Both the position numbers and the translations under genes were made by a program. A stretch of DNA of 64,000 nucleotides, from contig NZ_SCRH01000023.1 of NCBI RefSeq assembly GCF_004298145.1, positions 62,001-126,000 on the forward strand, in the 5' to 3' direction. The notes beneath the pieces were generated by a model that saw nothing but the letters and a program-made list of their open reading frames with translations, did not search any database and was not told the DNA's origin. The DNA comes from Mycobacterium sp. (lineage in GTDB: Bacteria > Actinomycetota > Actinomycetes > Mycobacteriales > Mycobacteriaceae). Each line of letters starts with the position of its first letter. Positions within the stretch are counted from its first letter, which is position 1. This document shows positions 9,463 through 17,715 of the stretch, piece after piece.

Positions 9463-9484
9463 GGCATCAAGCTATCAATAAAGA

Positions 9485-9529
9485 GACATAGTGTCCATTA
9501 ACTTCTGGAAGAAGCTAAACTTGCCAAGT
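9485..9529. promoter_or_regulatory. Short inverted repeats between DUF1214 gene and TetR
   Basis: The 65-base divergent spacer holds GACA-TAG-TGTC (9485-9495) and ACTT-GCC-AAGT (9519-9529), the latter running into the GTG start of the TetR. Both are short, and either could be the TetR operator. This is location-based inference only. Confidence 0.35.
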
Positions 9530-10151
9530 GTCAACGCGCAAGGTTTCCAGCGGCCGGACTCGCCGCAACGGCGTTACTCGGGACGTCATCGATGCGACGG
9601 TGCGATGCCTTTCGGCCGGGGAGAGCGTGACCGGCCTGGGCATCCAACGCATCTGCGAGGAGGCCGGTGTCGCCAGGTCGGCGTTCTACAAGAACTTCGC
9701 CGATAAAACCGATCTGCTGCGCAGGGTCGTCGCCGACGCGACGGCCGACCTGTTCGACACTGCCCGCGCCTGGGCCGCGGGCAGCGGCGGCAGGGAATCC
9801 ATGGTCGCCGCACACTGGAACACCGTGCGGGTCTGGCGCGAGCACGCACCGCTGTTGCGGGCGTATTTCGAAGCCGCCGCGTACCATCCCGAACTCGCCG
9901 CAATCTGGGACGACCGGATGAAGGCCGTCGTCACCGTCATGAAGGAACGGATCAGCAACGGCCAACGGGATGGCTCGGTGCCCGACGACCTCGATGCCCA
10001 GACGGTCGCCGAATTCATCGTCTACGGGTTCGAGCGGCTCACCGCACAGCACATCGCCACCGCCCCCGCGTCGGCCGATAAAGCATTCGCGCGCTCGATC
10101 TCGGAGGTCGGGTGGCGGCTGATCTACGGGTCCGCCACCTCCAGCCAATAG
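9528..10151 (+). CDS. TetR/AcrR family transcriptional regulator
   Basis: 207 residues starting with GTG. The helix-turn-helix is at about residues 28-55 (GLGIQRICEEAGVARSAFY followed by KNFADKTDLL). The remaining helices form the ligand-binding domain. Divergent from the DUF1214/sulfotransferase operon, which is its most likely target. The 3' end faces the leftward TetR at 10168, 16 bases away. Confidence 0.9.
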   Translation: MSTRKVSSGRTRRNGVTRDVIDATVRCLSAGESVTGLGIQRICEEAGVARSAFYKNFADKTDLLRRVVADATADLFDTARAWAAGSGGRESMVAAHWNTVRVWREHAPLLRAYFEAAAYHPELAAIWDDRMKAVVTVMKERISNGQRDGSVPDDLDAQTVAEFIVYGFERLTAQHIATAPASADKAFARSISEVGWRLIYGSATSSQ

Positions 10152-10167
10152 ACGCGTTGTCCACCGA

Positions 10168-10863
10168 CTAGCTCGGCAGCGAGTCCCGAGCGCCCCCTCG
10201 CTCTCGACCCACGGCCGCGCGAACGATGGTTTCAGCCTCTGGCGCCGGCAGCCCGAGTGACGCCAGCACGTGGCGAGCGAAAGCCTCGTGCGCGTGGGTA
10301 CCGTGGCGACCGCCGAGGATTTCCCGGATCAGCGCGAAGGCGCCGCCGATGACCGCGGTAAGCAAAACCTCGATATCCGCGACAATAAAACGGCCGCTTT
10401 GGATTCCGCGCTCGACGGCAATGCGGGCGTAGGGTTGCACGGCGTCACCGAAGAGCGCTTCAGAGTGGCCGATGTTGACGATCAGCCGGGCGAAGTCGGG
10501 CTCATCGTAGGCGAGCCGGATGACTCGAAGATTAGCCAGTGCGACGACCTCGGCGGGGTCGGTGTCATCCTCCACATTGGTGATGATCGCCGACGTCAGA
10601 TCGGAGAGACTTTCGGTGATCACCGCCTCGAGGAGTTCCTCCTTGGACTGAAAGTAGTTGTAGAACGAACCCAGCGCCACGTCGGCCTCTTCGGTGATGT
10701 CCTGGATGCGCAGGCCGGCCACGCCTTTGGCCGCGATCAGCGTTCGACCGGCATCGAGCAGCAGGCGGCGGGTACGCAGCCGCGCACGGTCGGCTCGCGT
10801 CGTGGCCTTGCCTTCGGTTTCAGGCTTCACACCGGGATTATTACCCAATGAATCATGATTCAT
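10168..10863 (-). CDS. TetR/AcrR family transcriptional regulator
   Basis: 231 residues from ATG 10863. Helix-turn-helix near residues 50-75 (LRIQDITEEADVALGSFY followed by NYFQSKEEL). The start was chosen because the -10 candidate TATACT (10877-10872) ends eight bases upstream, giving a leaderless or nearly leaderless message; an earlier in-frame start at 10881 would sit within that promoter. A perfect 16-bp palindrome occupies codons 1-5, so the protein probably represses itself by binding over its own start. Divergent from the membrane protein/DUF7064/APH module, its likely target. An internal GTG at 10830 is an alternative start. Confidence 0.87.
   Translation of the reverse strand: MNHDSLGNNPGVKPETEGKATTRADRARLRTRRLLLDAGRTLIAAKGVAGLRIQDITEEADVALGSFYNYFQSKEELLEAVITESLSDLTSAIITNVEDDTDPAEVVALANLRVIRLAYDEPDFARLIVNIGHSEALFGDAVQPYARIAVERGIQSGRFIVADIEVLLTAVIGGAFALIREILGGRHGTHAHEAFARHVLASLGLPAPEAETIVRAAVGRERGGARDSLPS
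10848..10863. promoter_or_regulatory. Perfect 16-bp palindrome, probable TetR operator
   Basis: ATGAATCATGATTCAT is fully self-complementary and coincides with the first codons of the TetR gene. The TATATT/TATACT box at 10872-10878 just upstream can serve as -10 on either strand, for the TetR and for the divergent module at 10939. Confidence 0.6.
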
Positions 10864-10938
10864 CCTTGAAAGTATATTCATTTGAGTGCTAGCTTAGGCC
10901 CATCTGTGCTGAATTGGCTCACGAGTTAGGGAGCGGCA

Positions 10939-11808
10939 ATGGTGACGACGATCTTGGCAACAATTCCGCAGCCTCCGGTCGATGCGGTGATGCCCAAGAC
11001 GGCGGAAACGATCTTCAACATCTTCATCTTCATCCCGCTGGGTATCGCGTTGGCTCTGGCGTTGCGCAAGCTCTTCAAAGGGCAGGGACCGCTGCTGTTG
11101 TACTGCATCCTCGGCGGGGCGCTGGCGGCCAGCTTCGAGCCGGTGGTCGACGTGCTCGGCTTGGTGTTCTTGAAGGAGCAGGGTGCGCTGGGCACGTTCA
11201 CGATCCTCGATCGCACGATGCCGCTTTATATCTGCTTCGTCTACCCCTGGTACGTCGGGGGTCTGGGCTATCTGGCTTACAAGCTGTTCAAACGCGGTGT
11301 CACGATGCGTGACCTGTTTTTGCTGTGGGCATCCGACTTTCTCGTCGATATCTTCCTGGAAAGCCCCGGCATCCTCGCGGGAACCTACCTGTATTACGGC
11401 CATCAGCCGTTCAACCTCTGGGGATTTCCGCTGTGGTGGGGATTCGTCAATCCGGTGATGCCAATGGTGGCCGGCGCGTTGATCTTCCACATCCGGCCGC
11501 ATCTGAACACGACGTGGAAGCTGCTCGCGGTCATACCCTGCGTCCCGATGGCCGACGGCATTGCCAACGGCGCCACAGCGTGGCCGATGTGGGCGGCGCT
11601 CAACCAGCCTGACGTGTCCTACGTATGGACTTACCTGGCGTCCTTCGTCACGCTCGGGCTGGCGCTGTTCTCGGTATGGATCATCGGCCTGTCCGTTGTC
11701 GGTCGCGGCGACCTGCCGCACCCGGAGTCGGAGACGTTGTGGCAGAAGCTCAAAGCGATCTCGGCGCCGTCATCGAGGACTTCCGTCCCAAGCCCCGTCA
11801 ACGCCTAG
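10939..11808 (+). CDS. Uncharacterised polytopic membrane protein (module copy 1)
   Basis: 289 residues with about seven hydrophobic segments. It shares with the protein at 47161-47940 the pattern GPLLL-C-x-GGALAA-FEPV-DVL, a YPW-VGG-GYL motif, E-PG-L-G---YYG-QP-N-WGFPLW, and a W(K)L-A-IP--PMADG motif. I do not recognise a characterised family; topology and the YYG/QPxNxWGFP motif recall integral-membrane cyclases and AveC-like proteins, but homology is not demonstrated. First gene of a rightward module; its TAG stop is part of the ribosome-binding site (GGAG) of the following DUF7064-type gene. Confidence 0.82.
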   Translation: MVTTILATIPQPPVDAVMPKTAETIFNIFIFIPLGIALALALRKLFKGQGPLLLYCILGGALAASFEPVVDVLGLVFLKEQGALGTFTILDRTMPLYICFVYPWYVGGLGYLAYKLFKRGVTMRDLFLLWASDFLVDIFLESPGILAGTYLYYGHQPFNLWGFPLWWGFVNPVMPMVAGALIFHIRPHLNTTWKLLAVIPCVPMADGIANGATAWPMWAALNQPDVSYVWTYLASFVTLGLALFSVWIIGLSVVGRGDLPHPESETLWQKLKAISAPSSRTSVPSPVNA

Positions 11809-11816
11809 GAGCGAGC

Positions 11817-12863
11817 ATGGCATTTGCCACACATCCCGCCGAAACCGACCTGCTGCTGCCGCTGCCGGCGGATGGCGAGCAGTGGGATCCGCATCTGGTC
11901 CACACCCACTACTTCGGCTTCTGCATTCCCGAAGCGGCGATCGGCGCGTTCCTCTACGTGCGCTACCAGCCGGCGTTCCCTCTGTCGCAAGGCGGGGTCT
12001 GCATCTTCCAGGGCACCGACAACGTCGAGTACACCGACATGGCTTTCTTCGATTACGAGGTCACGATGCCGTGGCCGCGAGTCGAGGGCAACACGATCAC
12101 GACCGACAACGGGCTGACCATCGACTTCCTGGAGCCGGGCCGTACCGCACGGATCACTTACCGCAGCAGTGACGGGGGCACCGCCATCGACGTCCTCGCC
12201 GAGGCGGTCACGCCACTGCTGGCCCGCGGACATGTCATGCCGGGCGAGGAGGACCACCTCGACGCGGCGCGCGAGCCGGGCGGCACCGAGCAGTTCATGC
12301 ATATGACCGGCGAGTTGCGCCTCGACGGCACAGCCTATCCGGTCGACTGTTACGCCCCGCGCGACCGCTCCTGGCGCCAGATCCGGGTGGAACGTCGCGG
12401 CGCGGTCCCGTTCCCGCCCGTCGGCTGGTCACCGATGTACTTCGGCCCCGATCTCATCTTCAACCAGGTCAGCTTCGAGCCACTCGACACCGATCCCGCC
12501 TGGGCCGGGCTCTACGACGTCGGCGATCGCCCATCGCATCACTTCGCCTGGATTCAGCGTGGCGAAGAGACCCGGGCGATCAAGTGGGTGCGCCGCAACG
12601 TCTTGGAGTACCACCCCCGCATCCATCTGCCGACCCGCCAGGAGATCACCGCCGAGGACGAAAACGGGGAGGTGTACCGGTTCCAGGGTGAGGTGATCGC
12701 GTGCGCGCCGTTGCCGGCCTGGCCTAACGCCTCGTTTCACGACAGCGTGTACCGCTGGACCGACGAACAGGGCCGAACCACTCACGCGACGTACCAAGAA
12801 GTCTGGTTCGACAAATACCAGCAGATGATGAAGCGCCGGGCATTGGCAGTCTCGCAACCGTGA
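11817..12863 (+). CDS. DUF7064/CrtC-AttH lipocalin-like protein (module copy 1)
   Basis: 348 residues, rich in beta-strand-like segments. The key motif PRDRSW at residues 181-186 aligns with FRDHTWG and LRDRTWG in the paralogues at 44960 and 49494, and resembles the D-H-x-W-G signature of the AttH/hydroxyneurosporene synthase (CrtC) lipocalin-like fold. CrtC hydrates carotenoid double bonds; by analogy a hydratase or lipid-binding role is plausible but unproven. The ATG at 11817 has GGAG six bases upstream. This copy lacks the G after the motif tryptophan. Middle gene of the membrane protein/DUF7064/APH module. Confidence 0.78.
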   Translation: MAFATHPAETDLLLPLPADGEQWDPHLVHTHYFGFCIPEAAIGAFLYVRYQPAFPLSQGGVCIFQGTDNVEYTDMAFFDYEVTMPWPRVEGNTITTDNGLTIDFLEPGRTARITYRSSDGGTAIDVLAEAVTPLLARGHVMPGEEDHLDAAREPGGTEQFMHMTGELRLDGTAYPVDCYAPRDRSWRQIRVERRGAVPFPPVGWSPMYFGPDLIFNQVSFEPLDTDPAWAGLYDVGDRPSHHFAWIQRGEETRAIKWVRRNVLEYHPRIHLPTRQEITAEDENGEVYRFQGEVIACAPLPAWPNASFHDSVYRWTDEQGRTTHATYQEVWFDKYQQMMKRRALAVSQP

Positions 12864-12915
12864 GACCAGCGGTGCAGATGTCTCTCATCGGCACATTGAC
12901 GCAACGGAGCAAAAG

Positions 12916-14034
12916 ATGGCCCTGAAGAACATCATCGACACGGAATTGGCCGCCAAGCGGATTGTCGATTGGCTCGCATCGAAATGGCCTGAAGCACAAG
13001 ACATCACCGTGACCGATGTGAATGTCCCGGGCGCCGGCGGACTTTCCAATGAGACGGTTCTGTTCACCGCCAACTGGCGTGCTGCCGACGGTGAGCAGAC
13101 CCGGGGCATGGTCGCCCGCGTGCAGCCCGACGGCCCCGGGGTGTTTCCCGACTACAACCTGGCCAAGGAAGCCGCTGTCATCAAGTCGCTCGCCGAGCAG
13201 TCGCCGGTCCCAGTGCCCGAGGTGTACTTCTTCGAAGAAGACCCGTCGGTCTTCGGCGCCCCGTTCCTGGTGATGCAGCGAATCGACGGGCGCATCCCGG
13301 CCGACGACCCGCCGTTCACCGCCGCGGGGTGGGTGCTGGACCTCACGCCGGGCCAGCGACGTCAGATGTGGCACAACAGCATTGATGTGCTGGCTCAGAT
13401 CCACGGCGTCGACTGGCGTGCGCTGGGGCTGGAGTTTCTCGATTCACCCCAGAACCACAGCGGCCTCGACGCGGGCCTGGCCCACTGGAAACGCACCTTC
13501 GACTGGGCGGCCGAGGGTGAGCCCAATCCGACACTCGAAGCGGCCCTGCGCTGGTTGGACGAGCACCGTCCGCAGCACGATGAACCCAAGGTCCTCAATT
13601 GGGGCGATGCGCGAGTGGGCAACATGATCTTCCCCGACGACCTTGCCCCGGCGGGTGTGCTCGACTGGGAGATGGTGACGCTGGCCAGTCGCGAACAAGA
13701 CCTCGGCTGGTGGCTGTTCCTGATGCGCCACCACACCGAGGGCGTCGGCCTCCCGCTGCCGGCTGGTATCCCGGACCACGCCGAAACCATCGACTATTAC
13801 GAGCAGAAGACGGGACACAAACTGCGCGATCTCGAATACTACGAGATCCTCGGTGGCACCCGGCTTTCCATCCTGATGGTCCGCGCCGCGCATATGATGA
13901 TCGGGGCAGGACTGCTGCCACCGGACTCGCCTATGGCACAAAGCAATCCGGCCAGCCAGCTGGTCGCGAAGCTGCTTGGCCTGCCGGCGCCCACCGGAGC
14001 CACCACCAGCTTTATCGGGAATAGAGGCCAGTAA
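12916..14034 (+). CDS. APH-type phosphotransferase family protein (module copy 1)
   Basis: 372 residues with aminoglycoside-phosphotransferase kinase fold. The catalytic loop is WGDARVGN (residues 229-236), with the usual H of H-G-D replaced by W but catalytic D231 and N236 kept; the metal-binding segment is VLDWE (residues 248-252). Similar proteins (Mycobacterium tuberculosis Rv3168-like) are not resistance enzymes; related domains in ACAD10/11 and LvaA phosphorylate hydroxyacyl-CoAs. An antibiotic-resistance role is therefore unlikely. RBS-like sequence GGAGC precedes the ATG (52 bases after the previous stop). Paralogues lie at 46006, 50399 and, more distantly, 56006. Confidence 0.88.
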   Translation: MALKNIIDTELAAKRIVDWLASKWPEAQDITVTDVNVPGAGGLSNETVLFTANWRAADGEQTRGMVARVQPDGPGVFPDYNLAKEAAVIKSLAEQSPVPVPEVYFFEEDPSVFGAPFLVMQRIDGRIPADDPPFTAAGWVLDLTPGQRRQMWHNSIDVLAQIHGVDWRALGLEFLDSPQNHSGLDAGLAHWKRTFDWAAEGEPNPTLEAALRWLDEHRPQHDEPKVLNWGDARVGNMIFPDDLAPAGVLDWEMVTLASREQDLGWWLFLMRHHTEGVGLPLPAGIPDHAETIDYYEQKTGHKLRDLEYYEILGGTRLSILMVRAAHMMIGAGLLPPDSPMAQSNPASQLVAKLLGLPAPTGATTSFIGNRGQ

Positions 14035-14156
14035 CATGGACGCTCAGGCAACATTTCAGTGATTCTGCGCGTTCAGCGGCACCGTCTGAGTGCTGCTGCT
14101 CGCGATCACTGCGAAACCAGCCGCACCTACGTTTCCGAGCCCAGTTCGGGGTTGTG

Positions 14157-14173
14157 TGAGACTCACCGTCTCA
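14157..14173. promoter_or_regulatory. TGAGAC-N5-GTCTCA palindrome in 303-base gap
   Basis: The stretch 14035-14337 has no convincing gene. It contains a perfect 6-5-6 inverted repeat TGAGAC-TCACC-GTCTCA, followed by a possible -10 (TAGACT, 14176-14181) reading toward the small secreted protein. A near copy (13 of 17 positions) is at 17590-17606, upstream of the acyl-CoA dehydrogenase operon, suggesting one regulator for both sites. Confidence 0.5.
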
Positions 14174-14337
14174 ATAGACTGGCTGCTCATCAGAGAACCG
14201 GGCAGTACTCGACAGGCAGTGAACCCTTCACTCCCGCCGGGAAGCGCTCAGACGATGCTCACCGCTAGCGGAGGTGGATTGCGCAGCGTGGCCGCGGTTC
14301 TTCAGTGGGTGCTGCCGGAAGCGGGAGGGAAAGCTCG

Positions 14338-14595
14338 ATGTCCATCGTGAAAAAGGCCGCGACCATCGTGTCGGCCGCTGTGGCGACCGCTCTCTGTGTT
14401 GCCGCACCTGCGAGTGCCGACCCGGGCTTCGATCCCTGCCGCGCCAGCGTTCCTCTCCTCTGCCGCATATTTCCGGTGATGCCTGACCTCGATCACGACA
14501 TCGACCTCAGCCAAGATCCCGACGCTTGGACCAGCGGCCAAGGACCCACCAACCAGCCGGGCGGCACTCAGCCGGGTGCCGACCTCAACGGTTGA
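14338..14595 (+). CDS. Small secreted protein
   Basis: 85 residues. A clear signal peptide: KK at residues 5-6, a hydrophobic core (ATIVSAAVATALCVAAP) and a signal peptidase I site ASA-DP after about residue 28. The mature part of about 57 residues has two cysteines near its N-terminus (FDPCRASVPLLCRIFP) that could form a disulfide, an acidic middle and a Gly/Pro/Gln-rich tail. ATG has a good ribosome-binding site (GGGAGGGAAA). Similar short exported proteins are common in mycobacteria; no function is recognised. Its stop lies seven bases from the end of the convergent enoyl-CoA hydratase gene. Confidence 0.75.
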   Translation: MSIVKKAATIVSAAVATALCVAAPASADPGFDPCRASVPLLCRIFPVMPDLDHDIDLSQDPDAWTSGQGPTNQPGGTQPGADLNG

Positions 14596-14601
14596 GCGGA
14601 G

Positions 14602-15366
14602 CTACCTGCCCTGCCACCGGGGTGGTCGCTTCTCGGCGAACGCCAGCGCGCCTTCCTTGGCGTCGGCCGATTCCCGTACCCGGCCGGTGATTTCGCGCTG
14701 CCATTCAAACGCGGGGAGATCGGTCCAATTGCTTTGGTGCGCCAGAATTTTCTTCGTCGCCTTGACAGCCAGCGGGCCGTTGGCGGCGATCTTCGCCGCG
14801 ATGTCGCGGGCCGCCGCCAACGCCTGGCCCGGTTCGGCCAGCACGGCGACAAGTCCGTGACGCTCCGCGTCTTGAGCGCTGATCGGCTCGCCCGTCAACG
14901 CGGTCAGCATCGCCAGCGAGTACGGCAGCGCCTTCGGCAGCCTGAGCAGGCCGCCCGCGGCCGCCACCAGGCCTCGTTTGACCTCTGGCAAACCGAATTT
15001 GGCCGCCGTGCTCGCTACCACGATGTCGGCGCTCAAGGCCAGCTCGCAGCCGCCGGCCAGTGCCCAACCCTCCACTGCGGCGATCAGGGGTTTGGTCGGC
15101 GGGCTTTCGGTGAGCCCGGCAAAGCCGCGACCCGCGATGGATGGTGACTCGCCGCGCAGAAAGGCCTTGAGATCCATTCCCGCACAGAATGTTCCGTCAG
15201 CACCCGTCAGGATGGCCGCCGTGAGGTCGTCACGGGATTCCAAGTCGTCGATCGCCGCGGCGATACCGGTGGCGACCGAGCTGTCGATCGCGTTCTTGGC
15301 TTGCGGCCGGTTGATCGTGATGACCATGACCCGATCCGCCGTGTCGACCAGGACGGTGTCAGTCAT
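14602..15366 (-). CDS. Enoyl-CoA hydratase/isomerase (crotonase) family protein
   Basis: 254 residues, normal crotonase length. The oxyanion-hole segments are visible: GTFCAGMDL near residue 60 and WALAGGCELAL near residue 105, with the helix GLPEVKRGLVAAAGG following. Active-site acidic residues are not certain from this reading, so it may hydrate an enoyl-CoA or catalyse another crotonase reaction. Last gene of a leftward operon with the two acyl-CoA dehydrogenase subunits, 37 bases upstream, consistent with successive beta-oxidation steps. Confidence 0.9.
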   Translation of the reverse strand: MTDTVLVDTADRVMVITINRPQAKNAIDSSVATGIAAAIDDLESRDDLTAAILTGADGTFCAGMDLKAFLRGESPSIAGRGFAGLTESPPTKPLIAAVEGWALAGGCELALSADIVVASTAAKFGLPEVKRGLVAAAGGLLRLPKALPYSLAMLTALTGEPISAQDAERHGLVAVLAEPGQALAAARDIAAKIAANGPLAVKATKKILAHQSNWTDLPAFEWQREITGRVRESADAKEGALAFAEKRPPRWQGR

Positions 15367-15403
15367 TGTGTGCCTCCTGAAGTTTCGCTGGCATCACTGC
15401 CGG

Positions 15404-16396
15404 CTAAGCCGAAATACTCTCCCACAGCTCAATTTCGCCTTCTTGTCGCACCCGCGCCCCGAGCCGGCGGCAGTAGGCGAATTCCGACTGATCGGCGTCT
15501 CGCAGTGCCCACAACTTGCTGGTGTAGCGATGCAAGCCGTACTCCGCGGTGATGCCCACCGCCCCGTGCAGTTGGTGCGATGTCCGTGCCACCAGGGTCG
15601 CCGCGGTGGCCGCGCCGATGCGTGCCGCGGACACCGCGCCGGACCGTTGCAGCTCTGGTGTGCGGGCATCCGTGCACGCCGTCGTCGCCCGGTCCAGCGC
15701 CGACTGGGCGAACCTGGTACGCACCGCCATCTGCGCCAGCGTGCTCGATACCGCCGGAATCTTCACCAACGGCGCACCGAACTGCTCGCGTTCCATCACG
15801 TACTTACGGGTGAGCTCGTACGCCCCCCAGGCAGTGCCCAGCAGTGCGGCCGACCGGGCGAGCGCCAGTCGGTCGATGACTCGCGCAGCGCCAGGTCCGC
15901 CCGGTACGTGTGCGACGGGGGCGCCGTCAAGGCTCACCCGTGCGTCGGGTAGGTCGGCGATGTCGTGGCTGGGCTCGACGGTGACCGACTCCCCCGCCAG
16001 CGGGACGGTCATCACCGACGATCCGGTCACGATCACCAGCCCGCTAGCCTGGTCGGCGAAGGGCACTTGAATCAGGTTGGTGTTGAGCGTTTTTGACGGA
16101 ACATCCAGGTCGGGAGCCACGACGATGGTGTCGAAACTTTCGCCGCCCGTTGCCGCGCCCACGGCGTACGCCGTCGTCGACGCCTCGACGATCGGGGTGC
16201 TCAGCCCGGCGCGTGCCAGCTCCCGAACGACGACCACCAGGTCGGCCAGGCTGCCGCCGGAGCCCCCTTTGTCCTCGGGCATGCCGATTCCGGCGAGGCC
16301 CAGTTCGCAGACCTGGCCCCACACCGAGTCCGTATCCCCGGCGTCGGCGGCGAGGTTCCTGATGAGGTCCGTCAATTCGCGGGCGAATTCACTCAC
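15404..16396 (-). CDS. Acyl-CoA dehydrogenase, small-subunit type
   Basis: 330 residues, shorter than a typical 380-400 residue acyl-CoA dehydrogenase. The C-terminal helical domain is clear (REQFGAPLVKIPAVSSTLAQMA and HQLHGAVGITAEYGLHRYTS, the latter like the G-x-T-x-E-x-x-L-H-x-Y motif of mycobacterial FadE partner subunits), while the N-terminal part is reduced. The GTG start overlaps the stop of the larger dehydrogenase gene (GTGA), which strongly suggests a co-translated heterotetramer like the FadE pairs of steroid side-chain degradation. Upstream in-frame starts would lie inside the partner gene. Confidence 0.85.
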   Translation of the reverse strand: MSEFARELTDLIRNLAADAGDTDSVWGQVCELGLAGIGMPEDKGGSGGSLADLVVVVRELARAGLSTPIVEASTTAYAVGAATGGESFDTIVVAPDLDVPSKTLNTNLIQVPFADQASGLVIVTGSSVMTVPLAGESVTVEPSHDIADLPDARVSLDGAPVAHVPGGPGAARVIDRLALARSAALLGTAWGAYELTRKYVMEREQFGAPLVKIPAVSSTLAQMAVRTRFAQSALDRATTACTDARTPELQRSGAVSAARIGAATAATLVARTSHQLHGAVGITAEYGLHRYTSKLWALRDADQSEFAYCRRLGARVRQEGEIELWESISA

Positions 16397-17541
16397 GGCT
16401 TGGTCTCGCTCTTCGTGACGATCGAAAGCAGCACATCCGAGGCGCCTCCCCGGAGGGTGAACCCGGGCGAGGCCAAAAGCGCTTCCGCCAGCGGGTCGGT
16501 GCGCGAGGTCGGCAGGCCTACCCGCCGGGCGAATTCGATGACGTCGTTCTCGAACTCCGTGCCGAGATACTTCAAGCTCGCCGCCTCCACGACAGGTGCG
16601 CGACCGGCATCCAGGGCGTTGGCGATCTCCCAGCATTGTCGCCGCAGCGTGGCCAGGCGGGCCACCAGCGCGCCGAGTTCCACGTCGTGGCGGTCGTCGG
16701 AGGTACGGCGCAGGTGGTCGAGCGTTTCGACCAGGAGTGGATACGTGCTCAACACCCGCTCTGGACCGCCGCGTTCGAACGACAGTTGCTCGACCACCTG
16801 ACGCCAACCGTTTCCCTCGGTCCCGAGCAGACGATTCTGTGGGATGAAGACGTCGGTGAAAGTGACCTCGTTGAAATGGTGCTCCCCCGACATGTCAACT
16901 ATCGGTGACACCTCGATCCCCGGCGTGGACATGTCCACGATGAATTCCGACAGGCCCTCGTGCTTTTTGCCGGTTGAATCCGTGCGAGCCAGCAGATAGG
17001 CGTGCGTAGCGCGATGCGCAACGCTGGTCCATATCTTGTGGCCGCTGACCGACCAGCCCCCCTCGACCTTCTTCGCCGCCGTCCGCACGGCGGCGAGGTC
17101 CGATCCCGCTTCCGGCTCGCTCATACCCAGGCAGAAGAGGAACTCGGCGCTGATGATGCCCGGCAACAACTCCTTCTGCAGCTCATGGCTGCCGTGACGC
17201 AAAATCGCCGGGCCGATCTGCCGATCGGCGATCCAATGGGCGGCGACCGGCGCCCCGGCGCGCAGGAGCTCCTCGGTGACAACCAGCCGCGACCGGGCGT
17301 CCAGGCCGCCACCCCCGAATTCCACCGGCCACGTGATACCGATGAGTCCCCGCGCCCCAAGCTCGCGGGAGAATTCGAGATCAAAGGAGCGCAACCAGCA
17401 GTCGCTGCGCGGCGTGTAGCGGCCCGCGGACAGCCACGAACCGGTCAACTCACGCACCTGTTGGCGCAGCGCGCCGAGCCGATGTGCCGCATCGGCATCA
17501 GCAGGTAGGTCAGTGTCAGTCACAGAGGCAGTCGTCGTCAT
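16393..17541 (-). CDS. Acyl-CoA dehydrogenase, full-length subunit
   Basis: 382 residues. FAD/substrate region FCLGMSEPEAGSDLAAVRT and the following GWSVSGHKIWTS are standard for the family, as is the C-terminal RGGASDVLLSIV. Oxidises an acyl-CoA at the alpha-beta bond, passing electrons to an ETF. Paired with the short subunit immediately downstream (four-base overlap), then with an enoyl-CoA hydratase. The promoter region holds a TGAGTC-N5-GTCTCA palindrome 49 bases upstream of the ATG. Confidence 0.9.
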   Translation of the reverse strand: MTTTASVTDTDLPADADAAHRLGALRQQVRELTGSWLSAGRYTPRSDCWLRSFDLEFSRELGARGLIGITWPVEFGGGGLDARSRLVVTEELLRAGAPVAAHWIADRQIGPAILRHGSHELQKELLPGIISAEFLFCLGMSEPEAGSDLAAVRTAAKKVEGGWSVSGHKIWTSVAHRATHAYLLARTDSTGKKHEGLSEFIVDMSTPGIEVSPIVDMSGEHHFNEVTFTDVFIPQNRLLGTEGNGWRQVVEQLSFERGGPERVLSTYPLLVETLDHLRRTSDDRHDVELGALVARLATLRRQCWEIANALDAGRAPVVEAASLKYLGTEFENDVIEFARRVGLPTSRTDPLAEALLASPGFTLRGGASDVLLSIVTKSETKP

Positions 17542-17589
17542 GCCCGCGGGCCCGTCTCCGAAAGGCGCACGGACGTCACACTATCATTT

Positions 17590-17606
17590 TGAGTCTTCAC
17601 GTCTCA
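17590..17606. promoter_or_regulatory. TGAGTC-N5-GTCTCA palindrome upstream of acyl-CoA dehydrogenase operon
   Basis: Imperfect dyad TGAGTC-TTCAC-GTCTCA, flanked by extra complementarity (TTTGAG at 17588-17593, CTCAAA at 17603-17608). It shares 13 of 17 positions with the box at 14157-14173. It lies between the leftward dehydrogenase operon and the rightward rhodanese gene and is the best operator candidate for the former. Confidence 0.55.
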
Positions 17607-17675
17607 AATCAGTCGGCCAACGTTGACTACACCGCGCCACCAGCTACCCTAAACCTTAATTCGATAGGTAAACGT

Positions 17676-17690
17676 GACGCTCTAGGCGTC
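17676..17690. promoter_or_regulatory. GACGC-N5-GCGTC inverted repeat before rhodanese gene
   Basis: Perfect 5-5-5 repeat GACGC-TCTAG-GCGTC ending 25 bases before the sulfurtransferase ATG. It could be an operator or a leader hairpin; the sequence does not decide. Confidence 0.35.
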
Positions 17691-17715
17691 TTGGGCAAGA
17701 CAGAACGGGACAAGG

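Noticed and set aside
12861..12887. TGAGAC...GTCTCTCA inverted repeat after the DUF7064-type gene
   Set aside because: The first arm includes the stop codon, the 13-base spacer differs from the boxes at 14157 and 17590, and it lies inside an apparent operon.
12916..14034. Aminoglycoside resistance gene
   Set aside because: APH fold is present but the catalytic loop is W-G-D-A-R, the Rv3168-like type, and the context is lipid metabolism.
14035..14337. Short plus-strand frames in the gap before the secreted protein
   Set aside because: No ribosome-binding sites or recognisable protein features, and they cross the palindrome at 14157.
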